Positions 10,151 through 18,287 of a stretch of DNA of 64,000 nucleotides are shown piece after piece. This DNA comes from Arthrobacter sp. PM3 (GTDB taxonomy: Bacteria > Actinomycetota > Actinomycetes > Actinomycetales > Micrococcaceae). Each line of letters opens with the position of its first letter. Positions within the stretch are counted from its first letter, which is position 1. The stretch is from the NCBI RefSeq assembly GCF_003352915.1, contig NZ_CP022314.1, positions 1,595,737 to 1,659,736 on the forward strand, read 5' to 3'. The translations under genes and the position numbers were made by a program. Under the pieces are notes generated by a model. The model searched no databases, was not told where the DNA came from, and saw only the letters and a list, made by a program, of their open reading frames with translations.

Positions 10151-12316
10151 TCAGACGGCCTGGACGTGCAGCAGGAGGGCATGCTCCGGGTTCAGTGCCG
10201 GCAGGGGCAGCCCGACGTGTTCGAGGAAGGCGCCGGAGACAACGGCCCCGTCCTCCAGCCACGCCGGCGGTTTGATCTGAGTGAACGTGTGCGCGTAGTC
10301 GCCGTCGAGGGGTGTGGGCAGTTCGGCCCGGACCCGGTAGGTCCGCTTCGGGTCAAGGCCCGGGAGTGAGGCCTGCCCGGGGGCTTCCGCCGGTGCGGAT
10401 GCCAGTGACACGGCCGCGAACAGTCCCTCACCGGCGTCGTGCGCCACGACACCGTGGATGCTCAGGGAGGGCTCCGCGGTGTCAGCGTTCACGCGCTTGC
10501 CGGAGTGGAGCAGCGCGCGGTGGCGCTTGTACAACGCGATCGCGCGGCGCAGCGTGGCCTGCTCCGCGTCCGTGGCTGCGCGGATGTCCCATTCCATGCC
10601 GAAGTGGCCGAAGAGTGCCGTGATGGCGCGGAACGAGATGTCGTGGGTGCGGGCCGTCGTGTGCGAGGTGGTGGGGCCGATGTGCGCGCCGACGAGTTCC
10701 GGCGGCAGGACCGCCTGGGTCCACCGCTGGATGGTCTGGCGTTCCAGGGCGTCGTTGCAGTCCGAGGCCCAGACCCGGTCCGTGCGCTGCAGGATGCCCA
10801 GGTCCACGCGTCCCCCGCCGGAGGAGCAGCTTTCGATCTCCACGTCCGGGTGTGCCGCCTTGAGCGCGTCGAAGAGGCGGTAGGCGGCCAGCGTCTGTTC
10901 GTGCACGGACGGCCGGCCGCCGCTGCCGTGCTCGGTGAGGTCGCGGTTCTGGTCCCATTTCAGGTAGGCGATCTTGTTCTCGCGCAGCAGGGCGTCGAGC
11001 CGGCCGTAAATGTAGTCCCAGGCCTCCGGGTTGGCGAGGTCCAGGACATGCTGGTGGCGCCACGTGTGCGGAAGCCGGCCGCCGTCCTTGTGGGATACGG
11101 CTGAGGGGCCAACGATCCAATCCGGGTGCTCGCGGGCGACGTCGGAGTCCAAGTTGACCATCTCCGGCTCCACCCACAGGCCGAACTCCATGCCGTGGCC
11201 GGTGACCGCGTCGATCAGCGGGGTGAGGCCGTCGGGCCACACGGCCTCGTCGACGAACCAGTCGCCGAGGCCGGCGTGGTCGTCGCGGCGGCCGCGGAAC
11301 CAGCCGTCGTCCAGGACGAAGCGTTCGACGCCGATCCCGGCGGCAGCGTCGGCGAGTTCCAGCAGGGGTTCGAGGCGGTGGTCGAAATACACGGCCTCCC
11401 ACGTGTTGAGCACCACCGGGCGGAGCCGTCCTGAGGTGGTGTCCACGTGCTGCGGGCGGGCCCGGAACCAGTCGTAGAACGCCTCGGTGACGCCGTCCAG
11501 GCCGCGCGCGGAATAGGCGGCGAAGAGCGACGGCGTCCGGTAGCTGGCTCCGGGGGACAGCACCACTTCCCCGGAGCCGAGCAACTCCGCGGCGCCGAGC
11601 ATGCGCCGGCCGGTCGTGAGGGTGTCGAAGTACTGCTCGTGGTTGCCGCTCCAGCCGAAATGCGTGGCCCAGACCTGGCCCCGGCGGTTGGAGAAGCCTG
11701 CGGTGCCGGCGGCGACCAGCAGCGAGGAATCGTGGCCGGTGCGGCCGTGCCGGCCGGTCCGGACCCAGGTGCCCTGCCGGACCGCGTGCCGCTGCGGGTG
11801 GTTTTCACGGCACCAGCGCCCGGTGAGGTCCAGGAGTTCGGTGGCGTCCCGCGGCACCGGCAGCACCGCGGCCAGTTCCTCGTGCTGGTACGCGGCCGTG
11901 CCGGTGTTGGTGAGGGTGTGCGCGAGTTCCAGGAGGCCGCCGGGGTGCAGGGTGAGTTCGGAGCTCACCTCGAGTCCGGCGTCGGCATCCCGGTGGATCA
12001 CCAGGACCCCGCGGCCGCCGTCGAACACGTCGGCGGAGACCACCCGGAGGGCGGGCGAGAAGTCCCGGCCGGGGGCGCCGTCGGCGTTGCGGTGCCCGCG
12101 CAGGGCCGGCCGTCCGGCCCAGCCGGAGGAGGCCTGCGGCAGCAGCCCGGCGGGGACGGGGATGTCGAGGGCGGAGTTGGTGATCGGGCCGCGGAGGACC
12201 GCCAGCTCGGGGAGGTGCTCGCCGAGGTCGGCGCCCCAATGGACGATCTCGGCCTCGCCGGAGTCGAAGGCCAGCAGGAGGCTGGTGCCGGCAGAACGCA
12301 GGTGCACGGGGTGCAT
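10151..12316 (-). CDS. GH36 alpha-galactosidase
   Basis: A 721-residue glycoside hydrolase family 36 enzyme releasing galactose from melibiose, raffinose or stachyose. An N-terminal beta-sandwich precedes the (beta/alpha)8 barrel with WEAVYFDH, VLDDGWFRGRRDD and WVEPEMVN. The nucleophile is D455 in KWDQNRD, and the acid/base lies in WASDCNDALER. No signal peptide is seen, so it acts in the cytoplasm on imported sugar. The frame is open upstream through the binding-protein gene, which makes a false 1,054-codon reading. The start chosen is the MHPVHL ATG at 12316, 47 nt after the binding-protein stop. The ribosome site is weak. Confidence 0.93.
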   Translation of the reverse strand: MHPVHLRSAGTSLLLAFDSGEAEIVHWGADLGEHLPELAVLRGPITNSALDIPVPAGLLPQASSGWAGRPALRGHRNADGAPGRDFSPALRVVSADVFDGGRGVLVIHRDADAGLEVSSELTLHPGGLLELAHTLTNTGTAAYQHEELAAVLPVPRDATELLDLTGRWCRENHPQRHAVRQGTWVRTGRHGRTGHDSSLLVAAGTAGFSNRRGQVWATHFGWSGNHEQYFDTLTTGRRMLGAAELLGSGEVVLSPGASYRTPSLFAAYSARGLDGVTEAFYDWFRARPQHVDTTSGRLRPVVLNTWEAVYFDHRLEPLLELADAAAGIGVERFVLDDGWFRGRRDDHAGLGDWFVDEAVWPDGLTPLIDAVTGHGMEFGLWVEPEMVNLDSDVAREHPDWIVGPSAVSHKDGGRLPHTWRHQHVLDLANPEAWDYIYGRLDALLRENKIAYLKWDQNRDLTEHGSGGRPSVHEQTLAAYRLFDALKAAHPDVEIESCSSGGGRVDLGILQRTDRVWASDCNDALERQTIQRWTQAVLPPELVGAHIGPTTSHTTARTHDISFRAITALFGHFGMEWDIRAATDAEQATLRRAIALYKRHRALLHSGKRVNADTAEPSLSIHGVVAHDAGEGLFAAVSLASAPAEAPGQASLPGLDPKRTYRVRAELPTPLDGDYAHTFTQIKPPAWLEDGAVVSGAFLEHVGLPLPALNPEHALLLHVQAV

Positions 12317-12363
12317 GGGATTCGCTTTCGGTAGGGCTGTGGCGGCTTGCTTGGTGGACAGGC

Positions 12364-13758
12364 CTATTTGTTGAAGAGGGAGTTGACCTGGTCGTTGGCC
12401 TGCGAGAGGGAGCTGGCCGGCTGCTTGCCGGAGACGACGGCGTCCATGGCCGGCTTCATGATGCCGTCCACCTTGGCCGCCTTGTCGGCGATCGGGAACA
12501 GGAAGGTGGTGTCTTCCTTGACCTGCTGGGTGAAGGGAGTGACGTCCACGCCCTTGGCCTTGAAGGCGGCTTCGGCCTTGTCGGAGGAGGTCTTGATCGC
12601 GGGGAACACCACGGCCTTGGAGGCCACGACGTCCTGGCAGGCGGCGGAGCCCAGGTATTCGGCGAACTTCACGGCGGCAGCGGGCTTCTTGGTTCCGGCC
12701 CATACGGAGTCGGCCAGGCCGTTGAACATGGAGGACCGCTTGCCGTCGGGGCCGGTCGGGGTCGGGGCGATGCCGACGTCGACGCCCTTGTAGCCGGTGT
12801 ACTGGCCGATCATCCACGAGCCGTTGGCGTTGATGACGGACTTCCCGGCGGCGAAGGTGTCCGCCATGCTGGCTCCGACCGTGGTCTCCAGCTTGGGCAT
12901 GTAGCCCTTGTCCGCGAGGCCGGCGAACCAGGCGATGGAGTCCTGGAACTTGGGGTCGTCGTAGTTGAAGTGCGTGCCCCACGGGTTCTTGTCCGTGTGG
13001 GTCCAGCCGGTGGTGCCGGTCAGGTAGCTCCACTCGGTCTGGCCCTGGCCGGAACCGGAGCCGGTCAGGCCCAGGCCGTAGACCGCCACCTTGGTCTTGT
13101 CGAAGCCGGGCTCGTCGCCGCGCTTGCCGTTCTTGTCTACGGTGAGGTGCGCGATCGCCTTCTCGTAGGTGCCGCCGTCCTGCGGGTTCCAGCTCAGGGA
13201 CTTCATCTGGTCCTCGCTGACGCCGGCGTCGGCTGCGAGCTTCTTGTTGTAGAACAGGGAAATCGTGTCCCAGTCCTTGGGCAGGCCGTAGCGCTTGCCG
13301 TCCTCGCCGACCCACAGATCGGCCAGGCCCTTGTTGTACTGGGCGACGTCGACGTGGTCGTTCGCGACGGCGTCGTCCAAGGCCAGCAGCTGTCCGGTTT
13401 TGGCGAACTCGGGGTACTTGGCCAGGTGGTCGGTGAAGACGTCCGGGGCGGTGCCGGCGACAAAACCGTTGGTCAGCGTGCTCCAGTAGTCGTCCCAGCC
13501 GCGCTGGGTGATCTTGACCGTGATGTCCGGGTTGGCTTTGTGGAAGTCATCGGCGCACTGCTGGTAGGCCGGGAGCTGGTTGGCGTCCCAGAGCCAGTAG
13601 CTGATCTCGCCCTTGGCTTCTTCCGCCGAGGCGCCTCCGCCGCTTCCGCAGGCGGAGAGGGCGAGGACGGCGGCGGCTGCGGCGGCGATGGCGCCGGCTG
13701 CCTTCCTGCCGGTTGCTTTCGTGCTGGCTGCCGTGGTGCCGGTTGCTTTCATGTTCAC
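12364..13758 (-). CDS. ABC transporter sugar-binding lipoprotein
   Basis: A 464-residue CUT1-type solute-binding protein. Its signal peptide ends in an LSAC lipobox with cysteine 37, and the mature protein opens with EISYWLWDANQLPAYQQCADDF, typical of family 1 oligosaccharide binders. The GTG at 13758 has an AAAGGA site 5-8 nt upstream; an ATG two codons later is possible. It follows the two permease genes and precedes the alpha-galactosidase, so its ligand is probably an alpha-galactoside of the raffinose/melibiose type. The ligand is inferred from context. Confidence 0.92.
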   Translation of the reverse strand: MNMKATGTTAASTKATGRKAAGAIAAAAAAVLALSACGSGGGASAEEAKGEISYWLWDANQLPAYQQCADDFHKANPDITVKITQRGWDDYWSTLTNGFVAGTAPDVFTDHLAKYPEFAKTGQLLALDDAVANDHVDVAQYNKGLADLWVGEDGKRYGLPKDWDTISLFYNKKLAADAGVSEDQMKSLSWNPQDGGTYEKAIAHLTVDKNGKRGDEPGFDKTKVAVYGLGLTGSGSGQGQTEWSYLTGTTGWTHTDKNPWGTHFNYDDPKFQDSIAWFAGLADKGYMPKLETTVGASMADTFAAGKSVINANGSWMIGQYTGYKGVDVGIAPTPTGPDGKRSSMFNGLADSVWAGTKKPAAAVKFAEYLGSAACQDVVASKAVVFPAIKTSSDKAEAAFKAKGVDVTPFTQQVKEDTTFLFPIADKAAKVDGIMKPAMDAVVSGKQPASSLSQANDQVNSLFNK

Positions 13759-13807
13759 GGTGGTCCTTTCGGGACGGGTCTTTCGGGAGGGTGTTTTAGG
13801 GGTGGGG

Positions 13808-14749
13808 TTACTTGATGCCGGAGAAACCGATGGAGTTGACGATCTTCTTGCCGAACGCGATGAAGAGCAGCAGGACGGGCAGGGCGGAGACGAGGGTGGC
13901 GGCCATGAGGCCGGACCAGTCGGGTGCGCCCTGGGGTGACTGGGACTTGAAGACCCCCAGCCCGACCGTGAGCACCCGGACGTTTTCCTGGTTGCCGACC
14001 AGCAGGGGCCAGAAGTATTCGTTCCACTGCCCGATAAAGGTCAGCAGCGCGAGGGTGGCGATCGGCGCAGCGGCGTTGGGCAGGACAATTTGGAAGAAGA
14101 TGCGCAGGTGCCTGGCGCCGTCGAGCATGGCGGCCTCTTCCACTTCGCGGGACATGTTCAGGAAGAACTGCCGCAGGAAGAAGATCGCGAACGGTGTCAT
14201 GAAGAGGTAGGGGAGCACCATGCCGAGCAGGGTGTTCAGCAGGCCGAGGTTCTTGATGAGCAGGAAGTTCGGCAGCGCGGTGAAGATCGGCGGGACCATC
14301 ATGGTGGCCAGGAAGAGGCTGAACACGGCGTTCCGGCCGCGCCAGCGCAGGCGGGAGAAGGCATAGGCGGCCATGGCGCTGAAGAAGACGGCGCCGGCAG
14401 TGGTGATCCCGGCGAACAGGACGGTGTTGCGGAGGTAGATCCAGAAGTCGATCTTGGCCCCGGAACCGCCCTCCGCCATGGCTTCCTGGGCGGTCTGGAG
14501 GCCGAAGACCCGCTTGTAGGCGCCGAGGTTGAAGTCGGCCGGCAGCAGGTTGGAGGCGTTGGACGCCAGGGCGCTGTTGGAGGACAGCGACGTGCGCAGC
14601 ACCCAGTAGAAGGGCAGTACCGAGACCGCGACGGCGAGGATCACCAGGACCCAGGCTCCCGCGCGGCGCCAGTTGAAGGGGCGGCGGCGTTTGCTGCCGC
14701 CGGACGATTTGAAGCGGCTGCTCCGGGTGGCTGAAGTGGCAGTAGTCAT
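13808..14749 (-). CDS. CUT1 ABC sugar permease, MalG-like
   Basis: A 313-residue inner-membrane protein with about six transmembrane helices and the cytoplasmic EAA loop EEAAMLDGARHLRIFFQIVLPNA that contacts the ATPase. It ends in FGKKIVNSIGFSGIK, usual for MalG-type subunits. The N-terminus is Ser/Arg/Lys-rich. It starts 11 nt after the MalF-like gene. No ATP-binding subunit is encoded in this locus, so a shared MsiK-type ATPase elsewhere is probably used. Confidence 0.93.
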   Translation of the reverse strand: MTTATSATRSSRFKSSGGSKRRRPFNWRRAGAWVLVILAVAVSVLPFYWVLRTSLSSNSALASNASNLLPADFNLGAYKRVFGLQTAQEAMAEGGSGAKIDFWIYLRNTVLFAGITTAGAVFFSAMAAYAFSRLRWRGRNAVFSLFLATMMVPPIFTALPNFLLIKNLGLLNTLLGMVLPYLFMTPFAIFFLRQFFLNMSREVEEAAMLDGARHLRIFFQIVLPNAAAPIATLALLTFIGQWNEYFWPLLVGNQENVRVLTVGLGVFKSQSPQGAPDWSGLMAATLVSALPVLLLFIAFGKKIVNSIGFSGIK

Positions 14750-14760
14750 GCTGGGACTCC

Positions 14761-15717
14761 TTAGTCCAGGTCCGACTCGTTGCCCTTGAGGAACTTCATC
14801 TGGATGAAGGCGACCAGGGCGAGGATGACGAAGAGGATGACAGCGAGGGCGGAGCCGTAACCGAAGTCGGACTCCGTGAACGCACGCTGGTAGATGTAGA
14901 ACTGCAGGACGCGGCTGGCGTTGATGGGGCCACCCTGCGTGGTGACGGCGACGGTGTCGAAGACCTGGAACGAGCCGATGACGGTGACGATCAGGACCAG
15001 GACGATCACGGGCCGGAGCAGCGGCATGGTGATCTTCCGGAAGGTCTGGAAGGGTGAGGCGCCGTCCAGGTTGGCCACCTCATACACGTGCTGCGGGATG
15101 GCCTGGAGGCCGGCGAAAATCAGCAGGGCCGTGTAGCCCATGTGCCGCCACGTGTTGATCAGGGCCTGGGTGGGGATGGCCCATTCCTCGCTGCCGAAGA
15201 AGGCGACGCGGGGCAGGCCGAGGGCGTCGATGATGTTGTTCACGATGCCGATCTGGTAGTCCAGCAGCCAGAACCACAGGAGCGCGGCGATCACATTGGC
15301 CATCAGGTACGGCAGCAGCAGGCTGCCGCGGATGAAGGTCGACTTGGCGACCCGGTGCATCAGCAGGGCCAGACCGAGGGCCAGGACCGTCTGCAGCACG
15401 ATGTTGATCAGGACGTACTGGGTGGTGACGCCCAGCGCGTTCCAGAACAGCGGATCCTTGGCGATCGCCGCGTAGTTGGCGCCGCCGACCCACTTGGGTG
15501 TGCCGAGGATGTTGTATTCGGTGAAGCTCAGGTAGATGCCGCGGATGGTCGGCACCAGGTAGAACACCACGAGGCCGAGCATGGCCGGGGCGATGAAAAG
15601 CAGGGCGACCTTGAGGTCACTCCGGGGTCGGCGCCGCGGCCGGGGGGCAGCAGTGCCGTGTCCCGGGCCGGTCGCCTTGCGGGCCGGTGCGGCTCCGCGG
15701 GCAGTTGTGGTGGTCAT
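14761..15717 (-). CDS. CUT1 ABC sugar permease, MalF-like
   Basis: A 318-residue permease with a basic Pro/Arg-rich cytoplasmic N-terminus of about 35 residues and six predicted membrane segments beginning at VALLFIAPAMLGLVVFYLVP. The EAA loop reads YEVANLDGASPFQTFRKITMPLLRPV. It is the first gene of the minus-strand operon permease-permease-binding protein-alpha-galactosidase-galT-galK. It diverges from the oxidoreductase across a 170-nt AT-richer regulatory gap. Confidence 0.93.
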   Translation of the reverse strand: MTTTTARGAAPARKATGPGHGTAAPRPRRRPRSDLKVALLFIAPAMLGLVVFYLVPTIRGIYLSFTEYNILGTPKWVGGANYAAIAKDPLFWNALGVTTQYVLINIVLQTVLALGLALLMHRVAKSTFIRGSLLLPYLMANVIAALLWFWLLDYQIGIVNNIIDALGLPRVAFFGSEEWAIPTQALINTWRHMGYTALLIFAGLQAIPQHVYEVANLDGASPFQTFRKITMPLLRPVIVLVLIVTVIGSFQVFDTVAVTTQGGPINASRVLQFYIYQRAFTESDFGYGSALAVILFVILALVAFIQMKFLKGNESDLD

Positions 15718-15887
15718 TGGGGTTCCTCCGCAGTTACGTGGATGCTGTGACGTGGATTACAACTGGCTTAAGAATCTACACGAGTAACTTTTCAATGCGC
15801 AATAGTTTCTTTTGTGTTTCAGGGCTGGAACTTTTCGCTCACTCGCAGCTATTGACTCGAGTAGAAACTGATGTGAAACTTGCGTGC
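15718..15887. promoter_or_regulatory. divergent promoter/operator region of the galactoside locus
   Basis: This gap is visibly richer in A/T than its surroundings. On the plus strand TTGACT (15852-15857), 17 nt, then GAAACT (15875-15880) and 7 nt to the oxidoreductase ATG form a plausible leaderless promoter; no Shine-Dalgarno is present. The palindrome ACTCGAGT (15855-15862) overlaps the -35 and is a candidate LacI-type operator with a central CG. A second CGAGTA half-site is near 15780. The assignment to the LacI protein encoded at 17155 is inference. Confidence 0.45.
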
Positions 15888-17153
15888 ATGACATTCTCAC
15901 TAGGCATCGTCGGCGCCGGACAGTTCGCGGGCGCCTTCGCCAAGCTCTTTGACGCCCACCCCGCGATTTCAGAAGTCCACGTCACCGACGTCCTGCCGGA
16001 ACGGGCCGAGTCCCTCCGGGAACGGCTCGGCCTGGCGGGCACGTATCCCAGCTTCGAGGCCATGCTCGCCAGCGACCTCGACGCCGTCGCGATTTTCACC
16101 CAGCGCTGGACGCACGGCCCGCTGGTGCTGCAGGCGCTCAGGGCCGGCAAGCATGTCTATTCGGCGGTGCCGATGGCCATCAGCGAGGACGAGATCGCCC
16201 GGATCATCGAGGCGGTCCGGGAGACCGGCCTGACGTACATGATGGGTGAGACCAGCTACTACAACCCCGCCACCGTTTACGCCCGCAAGCGCCGGGCCGA
16301 AGGCGCATTCGGCCGCATCTTCTACGCAGAGGGTGACTACGTCCATGACATGGATCTCGGCTTTTACGAGGCCTACCAGTACAGCGGCGGGGATGACTGG
16401 AAGCGCACCGCCAGCTACCCGCCCATGCTCTACCCCACCCATTCCACCGGCGGGGTGCTGGGCGCCATCGGCGGCCACGCCGTCAGCGTCAGCTGCATCG
16501 GCGTCACCGACGACCGCGGCGACGGCGTCTTCGACAAGGACGTCAGCATGTTCGGCAACGATTTCTCCAACGCCACCGCGCTGTTCGAGCTTTCCACCGG
16601 CGGGTCCATGCGCATCAACGAGATGCGCCGCGTCGGCTACCCCTCCCACCTGCGCGAAAGCCGGTTCCGGTACTTCGGCACCGAAGCCAGCTTCGAGCAG
16701 CTGGCCCTGGTCAGTGTCTGGCAGGACAAGGACTCCGTGACCGACGTCAGTGCCGAACTGGCCACCCGTGCCACGCTCGACGCCGACGATCCGGCCCTGG
16801 CCGACGTCGCACCGGCCCTGCGGGACGCCTTTACCTCCGGCATGGCCCCCGTGCACGACGCCGGCCGGCTCCCCGCCGAGTTCCGCGGACTGCACAACGG
16901 CCACGAGGGCAGCCACCACTTCCTCGTGGACGACTTCGCCACCGCCGTCGACACCGGAACGCTGCCGCCCGTCAACGCCTGGGAAGCCGCCCGCTACACC
17001 CTGCCGGGCATCGTGGCGCACCGGTCCGCGCTCCGCGGCGGGGAACGGCTGCCGGTGCCGGACCACGGCGACGCCCCGGCCGCGCTGGCCGCCTCGGCTC
17101 CCGGCCTCGACGGAGCCGGTGGGGAGGGGTCCGCCGGGGAAACCCGGCGGTAG
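15888..17153 (+). CDS. Gfo/Idh/MocA-family NAD(P)-dependent oxidoreductase
   Basis: A 421-residue protein with an N-terminal Rossmann motif GIVGAGQFAGAFAKLF, a central GKHVYSAVPMAISEDE segment in place of the usual EKP, and a GFO_IDH_MocA C-terminal domain. The changed EKP region suggests an atypical catalytic lysine environment. The frame is open 201 nt further upstream across the promoter gap. The ATG at 15888 is chosen because the Rossmann strand begins there. It is followed after 1 nt by the LacI regulator. Its substrate is unknown; a 3-keto-glycoside or oxidised sugar would fit the locus. Confidence 0.85.
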   Translation: MTFSLGIVGAGQFAGAFAKLFDAHPAISEVHVTDVLPERAESLRERLGLAGTYPSFEAMLASDLDAVAIFTQRWTHGPLVLQALRAGKHVYSAVPMAISEDEIARIIEAVRETGLTYMMGETSYYNPATVYARKRRAEGAFGRIFYAEGDYVHDMDLGFYEAYQYSGGDDWKRTASYPPMLYPTHSTGGVLGAIGGHAVSVSCIGVTDDRGDGVFDKDVSMFGNDFSNATALFELSTGGSMRINEMRRVGYPSHLRESRFRYFGTEASFEQLALVSVWQDKDSVTDVSAELATRATLDADDPALADVAPALRDAFTSGMAPVHDAGRLPAEFRGLHNGHEGSHHFLVDDFATAVDTGTLPPVNAWEAARYTLPGIVAHRSALRGGERLPVPDHGDAPAALAASAPGLDGAGGEGSAGETRR

Positions 17154-17154
17154 C

Positions 17155-18204
17155 ATGGTCACTGTGCCGCACTCGCCAGCCCCCGCCAGGCCCACGATCA
17201 CCCGCAAGGACGTGGCCCGGCTGGCCGGCGTCAGCACCGCCGTCGTCAGCTATGTGGTGAACGACGGCCCCAAGCGGGTCTCCCCGGCAACGGCCGCGAA
17301 GGTGCGCGAGGCCATCAGTGCGCTCGGCTACCGGCCGAATGCCGCGGCGAGGGCGCTGAAGCTGGGGTCCAGTGAGATGCTCGGCATGGTGGTCCCGGAC
17401 ACCACCAACCCTTTCTTCGCCACCTTGGCCCGGGCCGTGGAGGAGGCAGCGGCCGCGCGCGGCTACGCGCTGCTGCTGGCCAACTCGGGCGGATCGGCGG
17501 CCAATGAGCGCCGCCAGATCAGGAACCTCGCGAGCCGCCGCGTGGACGGGGTCTTTCTCTCCAGCGTGCTGTTCGACCCCGACCTCACCGAGCTGGAGCA
17601 TTCGGAGATCCCCACCGTGCTGCTCAACCACAGCACCGAGGTGCCGGGGTTCAACTCGGTGGGCGTGGAGCTGCAGGAAGGCTCCCGGCGCGCCGTCGAG
17701 CACCTGGCGGGCCACCACGGCCACCGCAACATCGCACTGGTCATGGGCATGAACGCCGGCAATGATCTCGACGGCCGCGAGGTCGGGTGGCAGCAGGGCC
17801 TGGCGGACGCCGGGCTCCCGGAAGGGCCCATCCTCCGCTGTGACTTCGACCGGCAGGGCGGCTACCGGGCCGGGCAGCGGCTGCTCGCTGCGGCCGACCG
17901 GCCCACCGCCGCTTTCGTCAGCTCCGACCTGCAGGCCGTCGGCCTGCTGCGGGCAGTGCACGAGGCCGGCCTGCGGGTTCCCGAGGACCTGGCCGTGTTC
18001 TCCTTCGACGGCTCGGCCGAGGCGGAGTACAGCTGGCCGCCGCTGAGCACGGTTGCTCAGCCGGTCAAGGGCATGGCCGAGGCCGCCGTGGCGGCCCTTG
18101 TTGACTTCGACGGCGTGTCCCCGACCCGGAACCGGACGTTCCCCGTGGACCTGGTCCTCCGGGCGTCGTGCGGCTGCGCGCCCGTGCCGGTTTCTGCGGG
18201 CTAA
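17155..18204 (+). CDS. LacI-family transcriptional regulator of the galactoside/sucroside locus
   Basis: A 349-residue regulator. The N-terminal helix-turn-helix is ITRKDVARLAGVSTAVVSYV with the hinge region ARALKLGS, followed by a periplasmic-binding-protein-like effector domain (GMVVPDTTNPFFATLARAVEEAA). ATG 17155 sits 1 nt after the oxidoreductase stop, and a GTG three codons later is possible. It is sandwiched between the oxidoreductase and the GH32 gene, so it probably controls both arms of the locus, with a sugar as inducer. The C-terminus ends in a small cysteine cluster (ASCGCAP). Confidence 0.93.
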   Translation: MVTVPHSPAPARPTITRKDVARLAGVSTAVVSYVVNDGPKRVSPATAAKVREAISALGYRPNAAARALKLGSSEMLGMVVPDTTNPFFATLARAVEEAAAARGYALLLANSGGSAANERRQIRNLASRRVDGVFLSSVLFDPDLTELEHSEIPTVLLNHSTEVPGFNSVGVELQEGSRRAVEHLAGHHGHRNIALVMGMNAGNDLDGREVGWQQGLADAGLPEGPILRCDFDRQGGYRAGQRLLAAADRPTAAFVSSDLQAVGLLRAVHEAGLRVPEDLAVFSFDGSAEAEYSWPPLSTVAQPVKGMAEAAVAALVDFDGVSPTRNRTFPVDLVLRASCGCAPVPVSAG

Positions 18205-18241
18205 GGTCCCCCGCTTTTCTTATCGTTCCCTGTTCCACCCA

Positions 18242-18268
18242 CCGGGCGCGCTGGTCAGCCGCGCCCGG
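18242..18268 (+). other. hairpin just upstream of the GH32 gene
   Basis: CCGGGCGCG (18242-18250) pairs exactly with CGCGCCCGG (18260-18268), with a further CTG/CAG pairing in the loop. It ends 19 nt before the GH32 ATG and has no T-tract. It could be a weak terminator or an mRNA structure limiting translation of the next gene. Confidence 0.35.
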
Positions 18269-18287
18269 CCGAACCCCAGAGGTCCCC

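Noticed and set aside
10151..13315. Apparent 1,054-codon minus-strand ORF joining the binding protein region to the alpha-galactosidase
   Set aside because: Upstream of 12316 it is the shadow of the binding-protein gene in another frame and its translation is Arg/Gly-rich nonsense; the real gene begins MHPVHL.
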